In this document: piece after piece, positions 54,545 through 64,000 of the stretch
Layout: each line of letters opens with the position of its first letter
Numbering within the stretch: the stretch's first letter is position 1
Assembly (NCBI RefSeq): GCF_000092025.1
Contig: NC_003062.2
Location: 1,610,001-1,674,000, forward strand
From: Agrobacterium fabrum str. C58
GTDB lineage: Bacteria; Pseudomonadota; Alphaproteobacteria; Rhizobiales; Rhizobiaceae
Length of the DNA stretch: 64,000 nt
Reading direction: 5' to 3'
Notes under the pieces: model-generated
Seen by the model: the letters and a program-made list of their open reading frames with translations, nothing else
Database searches by the model: none
Told to the model about the DNA's origin: nothing
Made by a program: the position numbers and the translations under genes

Positions 54545-55675
54545 TCAGACCGGGTCTATGTCGCCCCGCGCCCACATTTCGATGGTTTCCGCATAAAAAT
54601 CGGCGAAACGACCTTCCTCGATCGACGTGCGGATACCCTGCATCAGCTCCTGATAATAGGCAAGATTGTGCCAGGAGAGCAGCATGCCGCCCAGCGCTTC
54701 GTTGGAGCGCGTGAGGTGATGCAGATAGGCGCGGGAATAATCGCGCGAGGCCGGGCAGTTGGACTGCTCGTCGAGCGGGCGCATATCCTCGGCATGACGG
54801 GCGTTGCGGATGTTGACGCGGCCACGGCGGGTAAACGCCAGCCCGTGACGGCCCGAGCGGGTCGGCATCACGCAGTCGAACATGTCGATGCCGCGCGCCA
54901 CCGATTTCAGGATATCGTCAGGCGTGCCGACACCCATCAGGTAACGCGGCTTTTCGGTGGGCAGCACCGGCAGCGTGATATCGAGCATGCCGAGCATCAC
55001 ATCCTGCGGCTCGCCGACGGCAAGACCGCCGACGGCATAACCCTTGAGATCAAGTTCTTTCAGCCCTTCGGCGGAACGGATACGCAGGTCCGGCTGGTCG
55101 CCGCCCTGGACGATGCCGAACATGGCCTTGCCGGGCTGTTCGCCAAAGGCGACGCGGCAGCGCTCGGCCCAGCGCAGCGACATTTCCATGGCACGCTCGA
55201 TTTCCTTACGCTCGGCCGGCAGCGCGATGCACTCGTCAAGCTGCATCTGAATGTCCGAATCTAGCATGCCCTGAATTTCGATCGAGCGTTCCGGCGACAT
55301 GTGGTGCAGCGAACCGTCCACATGGCTCTTGAAGGTCACGCCCTTCTCGTCGAGCTTGCGCAGGCCGGAAAGCGACATCACCTGAAAGCCGCCGCTGTCG
55401 GTGAGGATCGGGTGCGGCCAGCGGATCAGCTCGTGCAGACCGCCGAGACGGGCAACGCGCTCCGGGCCGGGCCGCAGCATCAGGTGATAGGTATTGCCGA
55501 GAATGATATCGGCCCCCAGCTCGCGCACCTGGTCGAGATACATGGCCTTGACGGTACCAACGGTGCCAACCGGCATGAAGGCGGGCGTGCGGATGACACC
55601 GCGCGGCATGGCGACTTCGCCAAGGCGCGCGCCGCCGCTCGTGGATTTCAGGGTGAAGGTGAATTTCTCGTGCAT
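54545..55675 (-). CDS. tgt: tRNA-guanine transglycosylase, with reduced zinc site
   Basis: 376 residues. Active-site aspartate region [13 protein letters not shown] and the second catalytic segment [12 protein letters not shown] are present. The zinc-binding block usually reads C-x-C-x-x-C; here it is [18 protein letters not shown], with only one cysteine of three, though the distal histidine (SWHNLAYY) is kept. It exchanges guanine-34 for preQ1 in tRNA. It overlaps the stop of queA (TGATG), forming a queuosine operon. Confidence 0.93.
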   Translation of the reverse strand: MHEKFTFTLKSTSGGARLGEVAMPRGVIRTPAFMPVGTVGTVKAMYLDQVRELGADIILGNTYHLMLRPGPERVARLGGLHELIRWPHPILTDSGGFQVMSLSGLRKLDEKGVTFKSHVDGSLHHMSPERSIEIQGMLDSDIQMQLDECIALPAERKEIERAMEMSLRWAERCRVAFGEQPGKAMFGIVQGGDQPDLRIRSAEGLKELDLKGYAVGGLAVGEPQDVMLGMLDITLPVLPTEKPRYLMGVGTPDDILKSVARGIDMFDCVMPTRSGRHGLAFTRRGRVNIRNARHAEDMRPLDEQSNCPASRDYSRAYLHHLTRSNEALGGMLLSWHNLAYYQELMQGIRTSIEEGRFADFYAETIEMWARGDIDPV

Positions 55676-56775
55676 CAGTTTTTCCGGAACAACAGGCTGG
55701 AATCGCCATAGGAATAGAAGCGGTATCCGGTTTCGATGGCGTGCCTGTAAGCGTCACGCATCGTTTCGAGACCGCAGAAAGCCGAAACCAGCATGAACAG
55801 CGTGGATTTCGGCAGATGGAAATTGGTCATCAGCATATCGACAGCGCGGAAACGATATCCGGGCGTGATGAAGATGCCGGTGGCATCGGACCATGGGTGG
55901 ATGGTGCCATCTTCGGTGGCCGCACTTTCGATCAGGCGCAGCGAGGTGGTACCGACGCAGACGATGCGCCCGCCCCGCGCCTTCACCGCATTCAGCCGGT
56001 CAGCAGTCTCTTGCGACACATACCCGATCTCGAAATGCATCTTGTGATCGTCGGTATCATCGGACTTCACCGGGAGGAAGGTGCCTGCCCCAACGTGAAG
56101 CGTCACGAAATGCCGTTCGATGCCGGCACTGTCGAGCGCTTCGAACAGATCGGGGGTGAAATGCAGCCCGGCGGTGGGGGCGGCAACCGCACCCTTCTCG
56201 CGGGCGTAAATGGTCTGATAGTCGGTCTGGTCCTGCTGGTCCTCGGGCCGCTTGGCGGCGATGTAAGGCGGCAAAGGAATATGGCCAACAGAGGCTATCG
56301 CCTCATCCAGCACCGGGCCGGAAATGTCGAAAAGCAGCGTGATCTCGCCCTCCTCGCCCTTTTCCTCGACGGTGGCTTCGAGATGGGCAAGACCGCAGGC
56401 CCCGCTGGATGAATTAACAGTGTCGCGGTCATAACCGAAACGGATACGGTCGCCTTCTTTGATGCGCTTGCCGGGCCGCGCGAAAGCCTTCCAGCGGGAT
56501 TGATCGGCACGCATATGCAGCGTCGCCGACACCGCCGTTTCCGGCGCACCTTCGCGCAGGCGCACGCCTTCCAGCTGGGCGGGAATGACACGGGTGTCGT
56601 TGAAGACAAGCGCATCACCGGGCCTCAGGAACGACGGCAGGTCGAAGACGCGATGGTCTTCCATGCGGTTTTCATTCGGATCGACCACCAGCAGGCGCGC
56701 GCTATCGCGCGGGTTCGCCGGGCGAAGGGCGATATTCTCCTCGGGCAGGTCGAAATCGAACAGGTCTACACGCAT
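55675..56775 (-). CDS. queA: S-adenosylmethionine:tRNA ribosyltransferase-isomerase
   Basis: 366 residues. It starts [20 protein letters not shown], the canonical N-terminus of QueA. Further blocks are [30 protein letters not shown] and [19 protein letters not shown]. It forms the epoxyqueuosine intermediate on tRNA downstream of Tgt. An in-frame ATG at 56865 would add unrelated residues. First gene of the queA-tgt pair. Confidence 0.95.
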   Translation of the reverse strand: MRVDLFDFDLPEENIALRPANPRDSARLLVVDPNENRMEDHRVFDLPSFLRPGDALVFNDTRVIPAQLEGVRLREGAPETAVSATLHMRADQSRWKAFARPGKRIKEGDRIRFGYDRDTVNSSSGACGLAHLEATVEEKGEEGEITLLFDISGPVLDEAIASVGHIPLPPYIAAKRPEDQQDQTDYQTIYAREKGAVAAPTAGLHFTPDLFEALDSAGIERHFVTLHVGAGTFLPVKSDDTDDHKMHFEIGYVSQETADRLNAVKARGGRIVCVGTTSLRLIESAATEDGTIHPWSDATGIFITPGYRFRAVDMLMTNFHLPKSTLFMLVSAFCGLETMRDAYRHAIETGYRFYSYGDSSLLFRKN

Positions 56776-56860
56776 TGCAAGGGCTCTCGAAAATATCAAA
56801 ACCCGCCCTGCATGGCATGGGGCGGGTGGAAGGTGGTGACAGGGTGCTTCTACACTCGAC

Positions 56861-56941
56861 GTCATCCTCGGGCTTGTCCCGAGGATCTAACGATCCACAA
56901 CGTCAACGTGGTTAGATCCTCGGGACAAGCCCGAGGATGAC
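56861..56941. repeat. Perfect palindromic intergenic element
   Basis: 31-bp perfect arms (GTCATCCTCGGGCTTGTCCC... and complement, 56861-56891 and 56911-56941) around 19 bases. This is the family copied in diverged form at 38351-38432. It may also serve as terminator of the cyclophilin gene. Confidence 0.85.
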
Positions 56942-57024
56942 GCCTGAGAGGTTGGCACCCTTGTCACCAATGTGAAACGCCCCGCAGTTTCCTGCGGAGC
57001 GGGTAAATACGTTATACGCTATTC

Positions 57025-57534
57025 TCAAGCCGCAGAAGCAAGCTTGATGGAAACGATCGAATCGGGATCCTTCACCGGCTCGCCGCGCTTGATCTTGTCG
57101 ATGGCTTCCATGCCTTCGATGACCTGGCCCCAGACCGTGTACTGCTTGTTCAGCCACGGGGAATCCGTGAAGCAGATGAAGAACTGCGAGTTGGCGGAGT
57201 TCGGGCTCTGCGAACGGGCCATGGAGCAGGTGCCGCGAACGTGCGGAATGGCGGAGAATTCCGCCTTCAGGTCTTCCTTCTCGGAGCCGCCCATGCCGGC
57301 GCGGGCCGGGTTGAAGCTCTCAGAACCCTTCTTGCCGAACTTCACGTCGCCCGTCTGGGCCATGAAGTCTTCGATGACGCGGTGGAACACGACGCCGTCA
57401 TAAGCGCCTTCCGATACCAATTCCTTAATGCGGGCAACGTGGCCCGGCGCAACTTCCGGAAGCAGCTGGATCACGACCTTACCGGTCGTCGTTTCCATGA
57501 TGATGGTGTTTTCCGGATCCTTGATCTCGGTCAT
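57025..57534 (-). CDS. ppiB: Cyclophilin-type peptidyl-prolyl isomerase, cytosolic
   Basis: 169 residues without signal peptide. Cyclophilin motifs YDGVVFHRVIEDFMAQTGD (catalytic R and F), MARSQSPNSANSQFFI and NKQYTVWGQVIEGMEAID are intact. It accelerates prolyl isomerisation in the cytosol. It lies 36 bp downstream of the secreted paralogue, showing a tandem duplication. Confidence 0.94.
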   Translation of the reverse strand: MTEIKDPENTIIMETTTGKVVIQLLPEVAPGHVARIKELVSEGAYDGVVFHRVIEDFMAQTGDVKFGKKGSESFNPARAGMGGSEKEDLKAEFSAIPHVRGTCSMARSQSPNSANSQFFICFTDSPWLNKQYTVWGQVIEGMEAIDKIKRGEPVKDPDSIVSIKLASAA

Positions 57535-57570
57535 GGTTATTCTCCTCTTTTCGGGCTCTATTGCCCTACC

Positions 57571-58140
57571 TTACTTCTTGCCGACGGTGACCTTGATCAT
57601 CCGGTCGGGGTTGGAAACTTCGCCGTTGCCGCCGGCGCCGCGCTTGATCTTGTCCACGGCTTCCATGCCGGACACGACCTTGCCGACCACGGTGTACTGA
57701 CCGTTCAGGAACGGACCGTCGGCAAACATGATGAAGAACTGCGAATTGGCGGAATTCGGATCGCTGGAGCGAGCCATGCCGACCACGCCGCGGGTGAACG
57801 GTGTCTTGGAGAATTCAGCCGGAATATCGGCCATGTCGGAGCCGCCGGTGCCGGCGCGCTGGGCATTGAAGCCCTTCTCCATGTTGCCATACTGAACGTC
57901 ACCGGTCTGCGCCATGAACCCGTCGATGACGCGGTGGAAGGCAACGTTGTCATAAGCGCCCTTTTTCGCCAGCGCCTCGATCTGCGCCACATGCTTGGGC
58001 GCAACCTGAGGCATCAGTTCGATGACAACAGGGCCGTCCTTCAGCTGGACGGTCAGAAGTTCAGCAGCCGAAGCAAAAGTGCTGGCGGCAAGCGCGCCGG
58101 CAAACAGGGCGCCGGCAAAGGCAAATCGAACGAGTTTCAT
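57571..58140 (-). CDS. ppiA: Cyclophilin-type peptidyl-prolyl isomerase, periplasmic
   Basis: 189 residues with signal peptide (LVRFAFAGALFAGALAASTFASA). Catalytic blocks: YDNVAFHRVIDGFMAQTGDV, MARSSDPNSANSQFFIMFAD and NGQYTVVGKVVSGMEAVD. It acts on exported proteins. Together with coaD (29 bp upstream) and ppiB it forms a coaD-ppiA-ppiB operon. Confidence 0.94.
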   Translation of the reverse strand: MKLVRFAFAGALFAGALAASTFASAAELLTVQLKDGPVVIELMPQVAPKHVAQIEALAKKGAYDNVAFHRVIDGFMAQTGDVQYGNMEKGFNAQRAGTGGSDMADIPAEFSKTPFTRGVVGMARSSDPNSANSQFFIMFADGPFLNGQYTVVGKVVSGMEAVDKIKRGAGGNGEVSNPDRMIKVTVGKK

Positions 58141-58169
58141 CGGATTGGCTCCAGAATGTAAGGCTGAAG

Positions 58170-58664
58170 TCAGCGCTTCAGCTTGGCGTTGAGGGCTTCA
58201 AGCACGGCTTTCGGCACGAAGGCATCGACATTGCCGCCCATGGCGGCGATCTGCCGGACCAATGTGGCTGTAATGGGTCGCGACGAGGTGCCGGCGGGCA
58301 GGAACACGGTCTGAATATCAGGCGCCATCTGGCGGTTCATGCCGGCCATCTGCATTTCATAATCGAGATCGGTGCCATCGCGAAGGCCGCGCAGCAAAAG
58401 ATGCGCGCCATGCTGGCGGGCGGCATCGACAACCAGATTGTCGAAGGACACGACTTCCACGCGTGCCGCCTCGCCCGGCAGGGTTTCGGAAAGCGCCCGG
58501 CTTATCAGTGCCGCCCGCTCGTCGAAGCTGAACAGCGGTGCTTTTCCGGGATGGATGCCAACGGCGACGATGACTTTCGACGCCACGTTCAGCGCCTGGA
58601 TAAGCACATCCAGATGTCCGTTGGTCATCGGATCGAATGATCCTGGATAAAAGGCAATCGTCAT
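58170..58664 (-). CDS. coaD: Phosphopantetheine adenylyltransferase
   Basis: 164 residues. The nucleotide-binding T/HxGH motif lies in [16 protein letters not shown] and the second motif reads [34 protein letters not shown] is also diagnostic. It makes dephospho-CoA, the penultimate CoA step. Confidence 0.95.
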   Translation of the reverse strand: MTIAFYPGSFDPMTNGHLDVLIQALNVASKVIVAVGIHPGKAPLFSFDERAALISRALSETLPGEAARVEVVSFDNLVVDAARQHGAHLLLRGLRDGTDLDYEMQMAGMNRQMAPDIQTVFLPAGTSSRPITATLVRQIAAMGGNVDAFVPKAVLEALNAKLKR

Positions 58665-58782
58665 ATCGCTCTCAGATGGTGGGCGCGCTTCGATGCTGGA
58701 TATTCATGTGCCCGCCTTTTGTCATGGAGAGCCACGCGGCGCAAGACTTTATAACCACGCGCCACAACCGGAAGGGTGGCGT

Positions 58783-58873
58783 GAACCGCGCATGAACGGG
58801 CCGTTCAGTGCGGTTTCACAGCTATTTTGTTTAAATGCACAGCATCGGGAAACCGAAACGCTCCTCACCCGTT
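58783..58873 (+). promoter_or_regulatory. Stress promoter region of the 22-residue gene
   Basis: GAAC-N7-GAAC at 58783-58797 (within TGAACCGCGCATGAACGGGC) is followed by GTTCA and GGTTTCAC. A weaker EcfG-like promoter follows: GGAAA (58848-58852), 17 bp, CGTT (58870-58873). The whole layout repeats upstream of the gene at 59103. Confidence 0.5.
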
Positions 58874-58893
58874 AATCACCCGGAGAATTGAAA

Positions 58894-58962
58894 ATGCTGG
58901 CCTTCATGATCGTCCTTTCGGTCATCGCATCATTCGCAGCTGAGTATCTTTTTCTCGAATGA
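58894..58962 (+). CDS. 22-residue hydrophobic micropeptide
   Basis: MLAFMIVLSVIASFAAEYLF plus LE. A single membrane-spanning helix with a CGGAGAATTGAAA ribosome-binding site and a stress-type promoter region at 58783-58873. Too short for homology; supported only by signals and its similarity in context to the next small gene. It may be a small membrane stress peptide or a leader peptide. Confidence 0.45.
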   Translation: MLAFMIVLSVIASFAAEYLFLE

Positions 58963-58981
58963 CGCCCCTCGCCAGTTTTCT

Positions 58982-59077
58982 GAACGCCAGATGAACGAGC
59001 CATTCAAGGAAGTTTCACCGGGGCGATGCTAATCGATTTTTACGGTTAACGCGGAACATGTTGAAACATGGTGCGTT
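58982..59077 (+). promoter_or_regulatory. EcfG promoter with upstream direct repeat
   Basis: GGAAC (59053-59057), 16 bp, CGTT (59074-59077): an exact EcfG match 26 bp before the ATG at 59103. Upstream, TGAACGCCAGATGAACGAGC (58981-59000), CATTCA and GTTTCAC repeat the organisation of 58783-58820. TTAACGC/GCGTTAA overlapping the promoter could also form a hairpin. Confidence 0.7.
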
Positions 59078-59102
59078 AATAAAAAACCAAAGGAACAGAC
59101 AG

Positions 59103-59282
59103 ATGTTTGTAAGAGAAAAACAGTCAACTTCGGCGAAAATCAGCGTCATCAGCACCGCCTGGACAGTTCTGGTTATCGCAATGGTAGCAACGACGTTTAG
59201 CCTTTATGATCAGAAGCCTGAAGCCCAGGGACCGGACTACCCGCAGCTGACTGCCCGTTATCAGTATATGAATTATTACTGA
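59103..59282 (+). CDS. Small single-pass membrane protein under EcfG promoter
   Basis: 59 residues: MFVREKQSTSAKISVISTAW, then a membrane helix (TVLVIAMVATTFSLY) and a polar C-terminus ending in MNYY. AAAGGAACAG precedes the ATG. A perfect GGAAC-N16-CGTT promoter places it in the general stress response. It is 41 bp upstream of another small membrane gene, probably one operon. No family recognised. Confidence 0.65.
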   Translation: MFVREKQSTSAKISVISTAWTVLVIAMVATTFSLYDQKPEAQGPDYPQLTARYQYMNYY

Positions 59283-59323
59283 GCAGCGGGGAGAATTTCC
59301 TCAAAACTCTAGGAGACGATATC

Positions 59324-59458
59324 ATGTTCACATTTCTGACGATGCTTCTGGCCCTGATCAGCGTAATGTTCGTGACGTCGATGATCTCCGTCGTCGCCGA
59401 GATGCGGCGTGAGGATGAGGAATTCAAGGCGACGATCCGTCGAAACCGCGCTTTCTGA
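59324..59458 (+). CDS. 44-residue membrane protein
   Basis: MFTFLTMLLALISVMFVTSM, then ISVVAEMRREDEEFKATIRR. One N-terminal membrane helix and a charged helical tail. AGGAGACGATATC before the ATG is a strong site, and a terminator follows at 59502. Likely co-transcribed with the gene at 59103. Function unknown. Confidence 0.6.
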   Translation: MFTFLTMLLALISVMFVTSMISVVAEMRREDEEFKATIRRNRAF

Positions 59459-59501
59459 GCGCGGCGGATCGGCCTCAGCGCTTTTTAAAATGATTCTTCG
59501 T

Positions 59502-59533
59502 AACCGCCTGGACCCTCCGGGCGGTTTTATTTT
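59502..59533 (+). terminator. Terminator of the small membrane-gene operon
   Basis: AACCGCC (59502-59508) pairs with GGCGGTT (59520-59526), followed by TTATTTT; 43 bp after the preceding stop. Confidence 0.8.
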
Positions 59534-59726
59534 GCCGTCTCACAGGGCAATACGAAGAAGATGACGGCGGAAAAACCGCCCTCCAATCACACAAGCGTTT
59601 TCAAAACCCCGTTTTTCCAAGGCAAATTCCCTTCAATTTCCCTTTGGATTGATTTAAGGAACGCCGATACGTTGCGGGCCGGAAGGCTGGCGACCGCGAT
59701 GACGTTCCTGTGAGGTTTGCATAACG

Positions 59727-61619
59727 ATGCTCGATTCCCTGAGAAATGCTTCTCGAACCATGGCAGCCAAGCTGCTGCTTCTCCTGCTTGTTGTTTCGTT
59801 CGGCGTCTGGGGCGTCTCCGCATCGCTTGTCACCGCCAATTCCCATGCCGTCATGACGGTGGGCGACCAGACGGTCAGCCCGCAGGAATTCCGCCTTGCC
59901 TATCAGCGCCAGGTTTCCGATCTCAGCCGCCAGTTCGGCACGAGACTGACGACCGAACAGGCCAAGGCCTTCGGCATCGATCGTCAGGTGTTCAGCCAGC
60001 TTGCGGCCGGTGCGGCGCTTGACGAACTGGCTTCGAAGATGAATCTCGGCCTTTCGGAAAACCGCCTCGCCAACCTCATCGCCGAGGACCCGGCCTTCAA
60101 GTCGGTCAACGGTCAGTTCGACCGTAATCTCTTCAGCGAGCGCCTGCGCAATTCCGGCTTCCGTGAAGACGACTATATCAAGGAGCGCAGCAAGGTTGCC
60201 GTCCGCAGCCAGATCGTCGAAGCCGTCTCCGATGGTTTTGCCGCACCGCAGGTGCTGGTGGATGCGCTGAAGCAGTATCGCAACGAACAGCGCGCCGTCG
60301 ATTACGTCATTCTGTCCAACGCCGTCATCCCGCCGGTCAAGGCACCGGGCGACGACGTGCTCACACCCTGGTTCGAAACCAACAAGTCGAAGTACCGCGC
60401 GCCTGAGTTCCGCAAGTTCACCTATGTGAAGCTGGAACCGTCCGATATCGCCGAGCCAGCCTCGGTAACGGACGCGCAGATCGCCGATTATTATAACAGC
60501 CACAAGGACAGCTTCCGCACCGCCGGTCGCCGCACCGTAGAGCAGCTGACCTTCCCGGACAAGGAAATGGCTGCCGCTGCCGCCGAGCAGATCAGGCTCG
60601 GCAACACCACCTATGACCAGGTGGTGAAGGACCAGGGCAAGACTGCCTCCGATGTTACCCTCGGCGAATTCACCAAGGATACCATCCCCGACCAGTCGAT
60701 TGCCGATGCCGCCTTCGCCATCCAGAAGGATGGCGGCGTATCGCCGGTGGTTGATGGTTCCTTCGGCCCGATCCTTCTGCGCGTCACCGGCATCAAGCCG
60801 GAAACCACCCGCACGCTTGATGAAGCCAAGGAAGATATCCGCAAGGACCTCGCCACCGCCGCCGCCGCGGAAGAAATCACCAATGTGCATGATCGCTATG
60901 AGGATCTGCGCGCCGGTGGCTCTTCGCTCGCCGATGCCGCCAAGCAGCTCAACCTGAAGCCCGTCACCATTGACGCCATCGACGCCGCCGGCCTCAATGA
61001 AAAGGGCGATGCGATCGAGGGCCTGCCGTCGCCGCAGCTCGCACAGGACGTGTTCAAGACCGAACCCGGCACTGACGCCCTGCCGATCAATCTCGGCCGT
61101 GAAGGTTATATCTGGTTCGACGTCGAGCAGATCATCCCTGCCCGCGACCGCACGCTTGCCGAAGTCCGCGACGATGTCGTGGCCGACTGGACGGCAGAGC
61201 AGCAGCGCACCGCGCTTGCAGCGAAGGCCGACGAGCTGAAGGCCCGCGTTGAAAAGGGCGAAACGCTGGAAGCCGTCGCCGGTGAGCTAAGCCTTGCCGT
61301 CGAGCAGAAATCCGGCCTGCGCCGCACCAGCGAGGATGCGATTTTCGGCCGACAGACCATCGCCGCCGTCTTCTCGGGCGCCGAAGGCGTGGTCGGCACC
61401 GCGGCCGATGCCGACGGTTCCAGCCGTATCCTCTTCAAGGTCACCTCGGTTGACGCCAATGCCCCGGCAGACGCGCTTGCCAATGACGACCAGCAGTTTA
61501 CCGCCATTGCCCGCGCGGCCGGCGACGACATGCTGGATCAGATGGTCAACCGTCTGCAGAATGATTATGGTGTGACGATCAACCAGGCCCTCGCCGATCA
61601 GGCGATGGTCGGTTTCTAA
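59727..61619 (+). CDS. ppiD: PpiD-like membrane-anchored parvulin chaperone
   Basis: 630 residues. An N-terminal membrane anchor ([20 protein letters not shown]) and the SurA_N-like segment ([19 protein letters not shown]) match PpiD. A central parvulin-type domain lies around residues 260-360 ([11 protein letters not shown]...[10 protein letters not shown]), and helical wings follow. It helps fold exported outer-membrane proteins at the inner membrane. It opens the ppiD-trpD-trpC-moaC cluster with short gaps. Confidence 0.88.
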   Translation: MLDSLRNASRTMAAKLLLLLLVVSFGVWGVSASLVTANSHAVMTVGDQTVSPQEFRLAYQRQVSDLSRQFGTRLTTEQAKAFGIDRQVFSQLAAGAALDELASKMNLGLSENRLANLIAEDPAFKSVNGQFDRNLFSERLRNSGFREDDYIKERSKVAVRSQIVEAVSDGFAAPQVLVDALKQYRNEQRAVDYVILSNAVIPPVKAPGDDVLTPWFETNKSKYRAPEFRKFTYVKLEPSDIAEPASVTDAQIADYYNSHKDSFRTAGRRTVEQLTFPDKEMAAAAAEQIRLGNTTYDQVVKDQGKTASDVTLGEFTKDTIPDQSIADAAFAIQKDGGVSPVVDGSFGPILLRVTGIKPETTRTLDEAKEDIRKDLATAAAAEEITNVHDRYEDLRAGGSSLADAAKQLNLKPVTIDAIDAAGLNEKGDAIEGLPSPQLAQDVFKTEPGTDALPINLGREGYIWFDVEQIIPARDRTLAEVRDDVVADWTAEQQRTALAAKADELKARVEKGETLEAVAGELSLAVEQKSGLRRTSEDAIFGRQTIAAVFSGAEGVVGTAADADGSSRILFKVTSVDANAPADALANDDQQFTAIARAAGDDMLDQMVNRLQNDYGVTINQALADQAMVGF

Positions 61620-61633
61620 CCGGGGGGCGAGAC

Positions 61634-62662
61634 ATGGCCGAACTGAAGCCGCTGATCGCCAAGGTCGCGAACGGAGAAAGCCTGAACCGCGAGGATGCGC
61701 GCACGGCTTTCGATATTCTGATGTCGGGCGAAGCCACCCCGTCGCAGATCGGCGGTTTCCTGATGGCGCTGCGTGTGCGCGGCGAAACGGTCGACGAAAT
61801 CGTCGGCGCGGTTTCTTCCATGCGTGCCCGCATGCTGCCGGTTTCGGCCCCCGCCAATGCCATCGATATCGTCGGAACCGGCGGTGATGGCATCGGCACC
61901 TACAATATCTCGACGCTGGCCTCGATCATCACAGCCGGCACGGGCCTGCCGGTCGCCAAGCACGGCAACCGGGCGCTGAGCTCTAAATCCGGCACGGCGG
62001 ATGCGCTCTCCGCGCTCGGCGTGAGGCTCGATATCGGCCCCGATCTCATCGCCCGCTGCATCGCTGAGGCTGGCCTCGGTTTCATGTTCGCGCAGATGCA
62101 CCATTCCGCCATGCGCCATGTCGGCCCGAGCCGCGTCGAACTTGGCACCCGGACCATCTTCAACCTGCTCGGCCCGCTCTCCAACCCGGCCGGCGCAAAA
62201 CGACAATTGCTCGGCGTCTTTTCGCCACGCTGGCTGGTGCCGCTTGCCGAAGTGCTGCGGGATTTGGGTTCCGAGAGCATCTGGGTCGTCCACGGCGACG
62301 GCATGGATGAAGTCACCACCACGGGCGTCACCCATGTGGCCGCACTGGAAGACGGCAAGATCCGCACCTTCGATCTGACACCGAAAGATTTCGGTGTCGA
62401 GCCGGCCCTGATGAACGATCTCAAGGGCGGCGATGGCATCGCCAATGCAGCGGCGCTGCGCGAGGTTCTCTCCGGCAAGCGCAACGCCTATCGCGACATA
62501 TCGCTGTGCAACGCGGCTGCCGCGCTGGTCATTGCTGGCAAGGCGGAGACGCTGAGCCAGGCGATGACGATTGCCAGCGATGCGCTCGACAGCGGCAAGG
62601 CCGCCGCGGCGCTCGACCGTCTGGTCGCCGTATCCAACGAAGCCAATTCAGGGCAGGAATGA
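61634..62662 (+). CDS. trpD: Anthranilate phosphoribosyltransferase
   Basis: 342 residues. The PRPP-binding [29 protein letters not shown] and [16 protein letters not shown] motifs are intact. It is the second step of tryptophan synthesis. A CGGGGGGCGAGAC leader gives the ribosome-binding site, 14 bp after ppiD. Confidence 0.96.
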   Translation: MAELKPLIAKVANGESLNREDARTAFDILMSGEATPSQIGGFLMALRVRGETVDEIVGAVSSMRARMLPVSAPANAIDIVGTGGDGIGTYNISTLASIITAGTGLPVAKHGNRALSSKSGTADALSALGVRLDIGPDLIARCIAEAGLGFMFAQMHHSAMRHVGPSRVELGTRTIFNLLGPLSNPAGAKRQLLGVFSPRWLVPLAEVLRDLGSESIWVVHGDGMDEVTTTGVTHVAALEDGKIRTFDLTPKDFGVEPALMNDLKGGDGIANAAALREVLSGKRNAYRDISLCNAAAALVIAGKAETLSQAMTIASDALDSGKAAAALDRLVAVSNEANSGQE

Positions 62663-62672
62663 GAGCGAGACC

Positions 62673-63488
62673 ATGAGCGACATTCTCAAAAAGATCGAGA
62701 CCTACAAGCTGGAGGAAATCGCCGCCGCCAAGGCCAAGGTTTCGCTGGCCGATCTGAAGGCCATGGCCGCAGACCAGAGCGCACCGCGCGGTTTCTATAA
62801 GGCGCTGCGCGCAAAGCAGGCCGCAGGCAAGTTCGGCCTCATCGCCGAAATCAAGAAGGCCAGCCCCTCCAAGGGCCTCATCCGCCCGGATTTCGACCCG
62901 CCGGCGCTGGCCGCTGCCTATGAGGCGGGTGGTGCCGCCTGCCTCTCGGTCCTGACGGATACGCCGAGCTTTCAGGGCGCGCCGGAATTTCTGACCGCCG
63001 CCCGTAATGCCTGCGCTCTGCCGGCACTGCGCAAGGATTTCATGTTCGATACCTATCAGGTGCATGAGGCCCGCGCCTGGGGTGCGGATTGCATCCTGCT
63101 GATCATGGCATCGCTTTCCGACGACGAGGCGAAGCGGCTCGAGGACGAGGCTTTTGCGCTTGGCATGGACGTGCTGATCGAAGTTCATGATGCGGAGGAA
63201 ACCGAACGGGCGCTGAAACTCACTTCCCCGCTTCTCGGTATCAACAACCGCAATCTGCGCACCTTCGAAGTCGGCCTCGAAACCAGCGAGAAGCTCGCAG
63301 GCCTCGTGCCGGCCGACAAGCTGCTGGTCGGCGAAAGCGGCATCTTCACCTTCGAGGATTGCCAGCGCCTGGAAAAGAGCGGCATCAGCACATTCCTCGT
63401 CGGCGAAAGCCTGATGCGCAAGGACGATGTGACGGCGGCGACCAAGGCCCTGCTGACCGGCCACTCCGGCATTCTGGCCGCGGAATAA
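62673..63488 (+). CDS. trpC: Indole-3-glycerol phosphate synthase
   Basis: 271 residues from [23 protein letters not shown]-barrel motifs: [19 protein letters not shown] (phosphate and catalytic lysine), [12 protein letters not shown] and [13 protein letters not shown] monofunctional TrpC, not fused to TrpF. It lies 10 bp after trpD. Confidence 0.96.
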   Translation: MSDILKKIETYKLEEIAAAKAKVSLADLKAMAADQSAPRGFYKALRAKQAAGKFGLIAEIKKASPSKGLIRPDFDPPALAAAYEAGGAACLSVLTDTPSFQGAPEFLTAARNACALPALRKDFMFDTYQVHEARAWGADCILLIMASLSDDEAKRLEDEAFALGMDVLIEVHDAEETERALKLTSPLLGINNRNLRTFEVGLETSEKLAGLVPADKLLVGESGIFTFEDCQRLEKSGISTFLVGESLMRKDDVTAATKALLTGHSGILAAE

Positions 63489-63495
63489 TACGCCG

Positions 63496-63987
63496 ATGAG
63501 CGATGGCCAGAAGCTCACCCATATCGATGCGAGCGGCGAGGCGCATATGGTCGATGTCGGCGACAAGGCCGAGACCGTCCGTGTCGCCGTAGCCGAGGGT
63601 TTCGTGAAGATGAAGCCGGAAACGCTGGCGCTCATCCGCGACGGCAACGCCAAGAAGGGCGATGTCATCGGCACCGCGCGCCTCGCCGGCATCATGGCCG
63701 CCAAGCAGACGGCAAACCTCATCCCGCTCTGCCACCCGCTGATGCTGACCAAGGTAGCCGTGGACATTACCGAGGACACCGGCCTGCCCGGCCTCCGCGT
63801 CGAGGCCATGGTGAAACTGTCTGGCAAGACCGGCGTGGAAATGGAAGCGCTGACCGCCGTCTCCATCGCCTGCCTGACGATCTATGACATGGCCAAAGCC
63901 GCCGACAAAGGCATGGAAATCGTCAATATCCGTCTTCTCGAAAAGAGCGGCGGCAAATCCGGTGATTTCCGCCGCCAGGAGAGCTGA
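63496..63987 (+). CDS. moaC: Cyclic pyranopterin monophosphate synthase
   Basis: 163 residues. Motifs [29 protein letters not shown] and [11 protein letters not shown] are the substrate-binding and catalytic blocks of MoaC. It makes the pterin precursor of molybdenum cofactor. It starts 7 bp after trpC. Confidence 0.95.
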   Translation: MSDGQKLTHIDASGEAHMVDVGDKAETVRVAVAEGFVKMKPETLALIRDGNAKKGDVIGTARLAGIMAAKQTANLIPLCHPLMLTKVAVDITEDTGLPGLRVEAMVKLSGKTGVEMEALTAVSIACLTIYDMAKAADKGMEIVNIRLLEKSGGKSGDFRRQES

Positions 63988-64000
63988 ATGAACCCGTTGC
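63988..64000 (+). CDS. Start of the next gene, probably moeA (cut by window)
   Basis: An ATG directly follows the moaC stop (TGA-ATG), with CAGGAGAG before it. Only four codons (MNPL) lie in the window. A moeA identity is inferred solely from the usual trpC-moaC-moeA order in Rhizobiales. Confidence 0.4.

Noticed and set aside
59046..59079. Terminator hairpin TTAACGC/GCGTTAA
   Set aside because: The same bases form an exact EcfG promoter in front of a gene with a good ribosome-binding site, which explains them better.

Overview
This 64 kb window looks like a piece of an Agrobacterium/Rhizobium-group (Rhizobiaceae, Alphaproteobacteria) main chromosome. The evidence is high GC coding sequence, RIME-type palindromic intergenic elements, GGAAC-N16-CGTT promoters of the alphaproteobacterial general stress sigma factor EcfG, DUF1127 small genes, a ppiD-trpD-trpC-moaC gene order, and trmFO, bluB, sthA and a fused malic enzyme. 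There is no phage, transposase, CRISPR array, plasmid origin or rRNA operon. Most of the window is ordinary core chromosome with short accessory stretches. Layout: (1) 1-2.2 kb, a thioredoxin-reductase-like flavoprotein with a twin-arginine-like leader, divergent from a TetR regulator and a methyltransferase. (2) 2.8-13 kb, an NAD-dependent epimerase, a ClpP paralogue, an ArsR/SRPBCC pair behind a palindromic operator, a phospholipase-D-like synthase, a double-receiver response regulator, a dimethylglycine-dehydrogenase-like enzyme and a large MscS channel. (3) 13-17.6 kb, a stress-type membrane protein, tRNA-Lys and many small secreted or hypothetical genes, two of them with recognisable stress-type promoters. 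(4) 17.7-21.7 kb, a four-gene Mla/MCE lipid-transport operon. (5) 21.8-29.5 kb, a dipeptide epimerase, a metallophosphoesterase, an AT-rich, probably acquired acyltransferase, malic enzyme and a DUF2865 protein. (6) 29.7-38.3 kb, riboswitch-controlled bluB, a TolB-like propeller, nadE, an LtaS-like phosphotransferase behind a Pho box, DUF1003, a highly structured non-coding stretch and sthA. (7) 38.5-45.7 kb, an outer-membrane-like protein, a nitrilase-fold pseudoenzyme, trigger factor, tRNA-Leu, two DUF1127 genes and trmFO. (8) 45.9-51.2 kb, formaldehyde-detoxifying FrmA, then an orphan GNAT / acyl-carrier-protein / AMP-ligase / PLP-decarboxylase cluster. (9) 51.4-64 kb, a Gly-rich secreted protein with a divergent LuxR regulator, then pabB, tgt, queA, two cyclophilins, coaD, tiny stress genes, ppiD, trpD, trpC, moaC and the first codons of a probable moeA. 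How the genes connect: many serve cofactor and RNA metabolism (NAD, dimethylbenzimidazole, folate, CoA, molybdopterin, queuosine, m5U54) and envelope maintenance (Mla system, LtaS-like enzyme, cyclophilins, PpiD). A second theme is small stress genes: three tiny open reading frames sit behind EcfG-type promoters. An 11-bp-period direct repeat (TGAAC-N5-ATGAAC) recurs in four intergenic regions, and a related GAAC-N7-GAAC (LexA-type) box sits in a fifth. The best candidates for undescribed biology are the orphan carrier-protein cluster (47.2-51.2 kb), the five-hairpin structured region with a tandem repeated hairpin (36.19-36.45 kb), the nitrilase-fold protein lacking its catalytic cysteine (39.6-40.6 kb), and the shared direct-repeat promoter element.
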